Assembly (NCBI GenBank): GCA_034666665.1
Contig: JAXDLK010000068.1
Coordinates: 1 to 6,876 of the forward strand
Length of the DNA stretch: 6,876 nucleotides
Direction: 5' to 3'
Origin: JAXDLK01 sp034666665
GTDB lineage: Bacteria > Desulfobacterota > Binatia > JACPRU01
Shown: in pieces, positions 5,894 to 6,876 of the stretch
Layout: every line of letters begins with the position of its first letter
Position numbering within the stretch: position 1 is the stretch's first letter
Translations under genes and position numbers: made by a program
Notes under the pieces: generated by a model
The model's database searches: none
The model's input: only the letters and a program-made list of their open reading frames with translations
What the model was told of the DNA's origin: nothing

Positions 5894-6673
5894 GTGAACC
5901 CGGACGTCGAGGCCGCGATCCGCGCGGCGAAGGCCGCAGGCGAGATCGCGCTCGCGAGCTTCCGCACGGGTCTGGCGGTCGAGACCAAGGCGGACCGCTC
6001 TCCGGTCACGGAGGCCGACCGTGCCTCCGAGCGGAAGATCGTCGAGGTGCTTCGCGCGCACGACCCCGATTGCGGCTTCCTCGGCGAGGAGAGCGGCGAG
6101 GAGTCGGCCGGCGCCCGCCGCCGGTGGATCATCGACCCGATCGACGGCACGAAGAGCTTCGTCCGCGGGATCCCGTTCTTCGCGACGCTGATCGCGCTCG
6201 AGGAGGACGGCGAGCTGACCGCGGGCGTGATCTACGCGCCGGCGACCGGGAGCCTCCTGTACGGCGCACGCGGCCAGGGAGTGCGGGACGAGAGCGGCCG
6301 GGAGGTACGCGTCTCCGGCGTCGCATCCTTGTCTGCGGCGATGATCAGCTTCGGCGGCCTGCAAGCCTTCCGCAGGCACGGGTACTGGCGAGCATTCGAG
6401 GCGCTGGTGTCCGAAACCGCGCGGCAGCGCGGCTTCGGCGATTATCTCGGCAGCGAGATGGTGATCCGCGGCTGGTCGGAGGCGATGCTCGAGCTCGACG
6501 TCAAGCCGTGGGACCTGGCACCGCTCAAGCTGCTGGTCGAGGAAGCCGGCGGCCGGCTGACCGACTTCACCGGCCGGGCGACGATCTACGGCGGATCCGC
6601 GCTCGTCACCAACGGCCGGATCCACGATGCGGTGCTGGATCTGCTGCGCGAGAAGCGGATTACTGGCGATTGA
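5894..6673 (+). CDS. Inositol monophosphatase family protein, probably histidinol-phosphatase (HisN type)
   Basis: A 259-aa soluble Mg-dependent phosphatase of the inositol monophosphatase fold, full length for the family. Visible metal-site motifs are GEES (Glu65/Glu66), WIIDPIDGTKSF (Asp81, Ile83, Asp84, Thr86) and KPWDLAPLKLLVEEAGG (Asp207). The early KADRSPVTEAD (32-42) is also typical. The signature DPIDGTKSFVRG plus TLIAL matches what I know of the HisN-type histidinol-phosphatase subfamily (last but one step of histidine synthesis) better than SuhB-like enzymes, which usually have DPLDGTTNF. Substrate assignment remains inference, because IMP, FBP and PAP phosphatases share the fold. 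GTG 5894 is the only usable start: an in-frame TAG lies at 5858-5860 and no other start codon lies between. No Shine-Dalgarno sequence is visible just upstream, so it may be leaderless. It diverges from the ExbBD operon, and its 3' end overlaps the converging gene by 14 nt. Confidence 0.94.
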   Translation: MNPDVEAAIRAAKAAGEIALASFRTGLAVETKADRSPVTEADRASERKIVEVLRAHDPDCGFLGEESGEESAGARRRWIIDPIDGTKSFVRGIPFFATLIALEEDGELTAGVIYAPATGSLLYGARGQGVRDESGREVRVSGVASLSAAMISFGGLQAFRRHGYWRAFEALVSETARQRGFGDYLGSEMVIRGWSEAMLELDVKPWDLAPLKLLVEEAGGRLTDFTGRATIYGGSALVTNGRIHDAVLDLLREKRITGD

Positions 6674-6876
6674 TCGGCACCGGGCAGGGGCCGCCCTTCA
6701 TCTCGAGCGTGAGCTTGCGCGATGCTCCGGAGGCGCCGTCGACCGTCGCCGTCGCGCATTCCTCGATCGCGCCGATGGCGCCGCGGAAGGCGTAGATCGT
6801 CACCGCCGAATCGTTCGGATCCACCTCGACGAGGAAGGGGCCCGGCTTGCCGATTCGCGTCTCGCCGAGGAACTTT
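6660..6876 (-). CDS. C-terminal part of an unrecognised protein, 5' end outside window
   Basis: A stop-free minus-strand frame enters from the right edge and ends at TAA 6662-6660, giving the last 71 residues of a protein. It begins KFLGETRIGKPGPFLVEV and ends KGGPCPVPINRQ. Third codon positions are strongly G/C, as in the neighbouring genes, and the sequence is well balanced, alternating hydrophobic and polar residues as in a beta-rich domain (PFLVEVD, AVTIYAFRG, KLTLEMKGG). Two cysteines (EECAT, GPCPV) could form a disulfide if the protein is exported; this is speculation. I do not recognise the family. The stop lies inside the 3' end of the phosphatase gene, so the two genes converge and overlap by 14 nt with no room for a separate terminator. 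The absence of any start codon upstream is explained by the window edge. Confidence 0.75.
   Translation of the reverse strand, partial: KFLGETRIGKPGPFLVEVDPNDSAVTIYAFRGAIGAIEECATATVDGASGASRKLTLEMKGGPCPVPINRQ

Noticed and set aside
5567..6625. A 352-codon minus-strand frame opposite the phosphatase gene and reaching the first operon gene
   Set aside because: It is antisense to a strongly conserved enzyme, and its composition and lack of recognisable motifs mark it as a shadow frame.
6070..6795. A 241-codon + strand frame overlapping the phosphatase gene and running past its end
   Set aside because: It is Arg-rich out-of-frame sequence; the part beyond 6673 is better explained by the minus-strand gene that enters from the right edge.

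Overview
This is a GC-rich window (estimated by eye at 65-70% GC, with G/C dominating third codon positions). It comes from a bacterium with a Gram-negative style envelope, since it carries a lipoprotein, a secreted protein and an ExbB/ExbD-type proton-driven motor pair. Nothing fixes the taxon. The long TPR proteins beside TolQ/TolR-like genes recall Myxococcota, Desulfobacterota and related lineages, but that is an inference. No RNA genes, mobile elements, CRISPR arrays or integration signs were seen.

Layout: a tightly packed leftward (minus-strand) operon fills about 1-5726. In transcription order it holds: (1) a predicted secreted helical-repeat protein (4284-5726); (2) a 1005-aa TPR lipoprotein (1270-4287); (3) a 111-aa secreted protein of unknown function (938-1273); (4) an ExbB/TolQ/MotA-family channel subunit (284-910); (5) an ExbD/TolR subunit cut by the window edge (1-273). 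Genes 1/2 and 2/3 each overlap by 4 nt (GTGA and ATGA), 3/4 are 27 nt apart and 4/5 are 10 nt apart. This spacing points to one transcript and partly coupled translation. Rightward, a histidinol-phosphatase-like inositol monophosphatase family enzyme (5894-6673) diverges from the operon across a 167-nt spacer. A further leftward gene enters from the right edge and ends inside the phosphatase gene (stop at 6660).

Interpretation: the five operon products suggest one envelope machine. ExbB/ExbD would harvest proton motive force at the inner membrane. The small secreted protein and the two repeat proteins, one lipid-anchored, would act in the periplasm or at the outer membrane. The phosphatase is probably unrelated housekeeping metabolism. 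What the machine energises (TonB-type import, Tol-like envelope maintenance, gliding-type motility or something new) cannot be read from this window, because the genes after exbD are missing.
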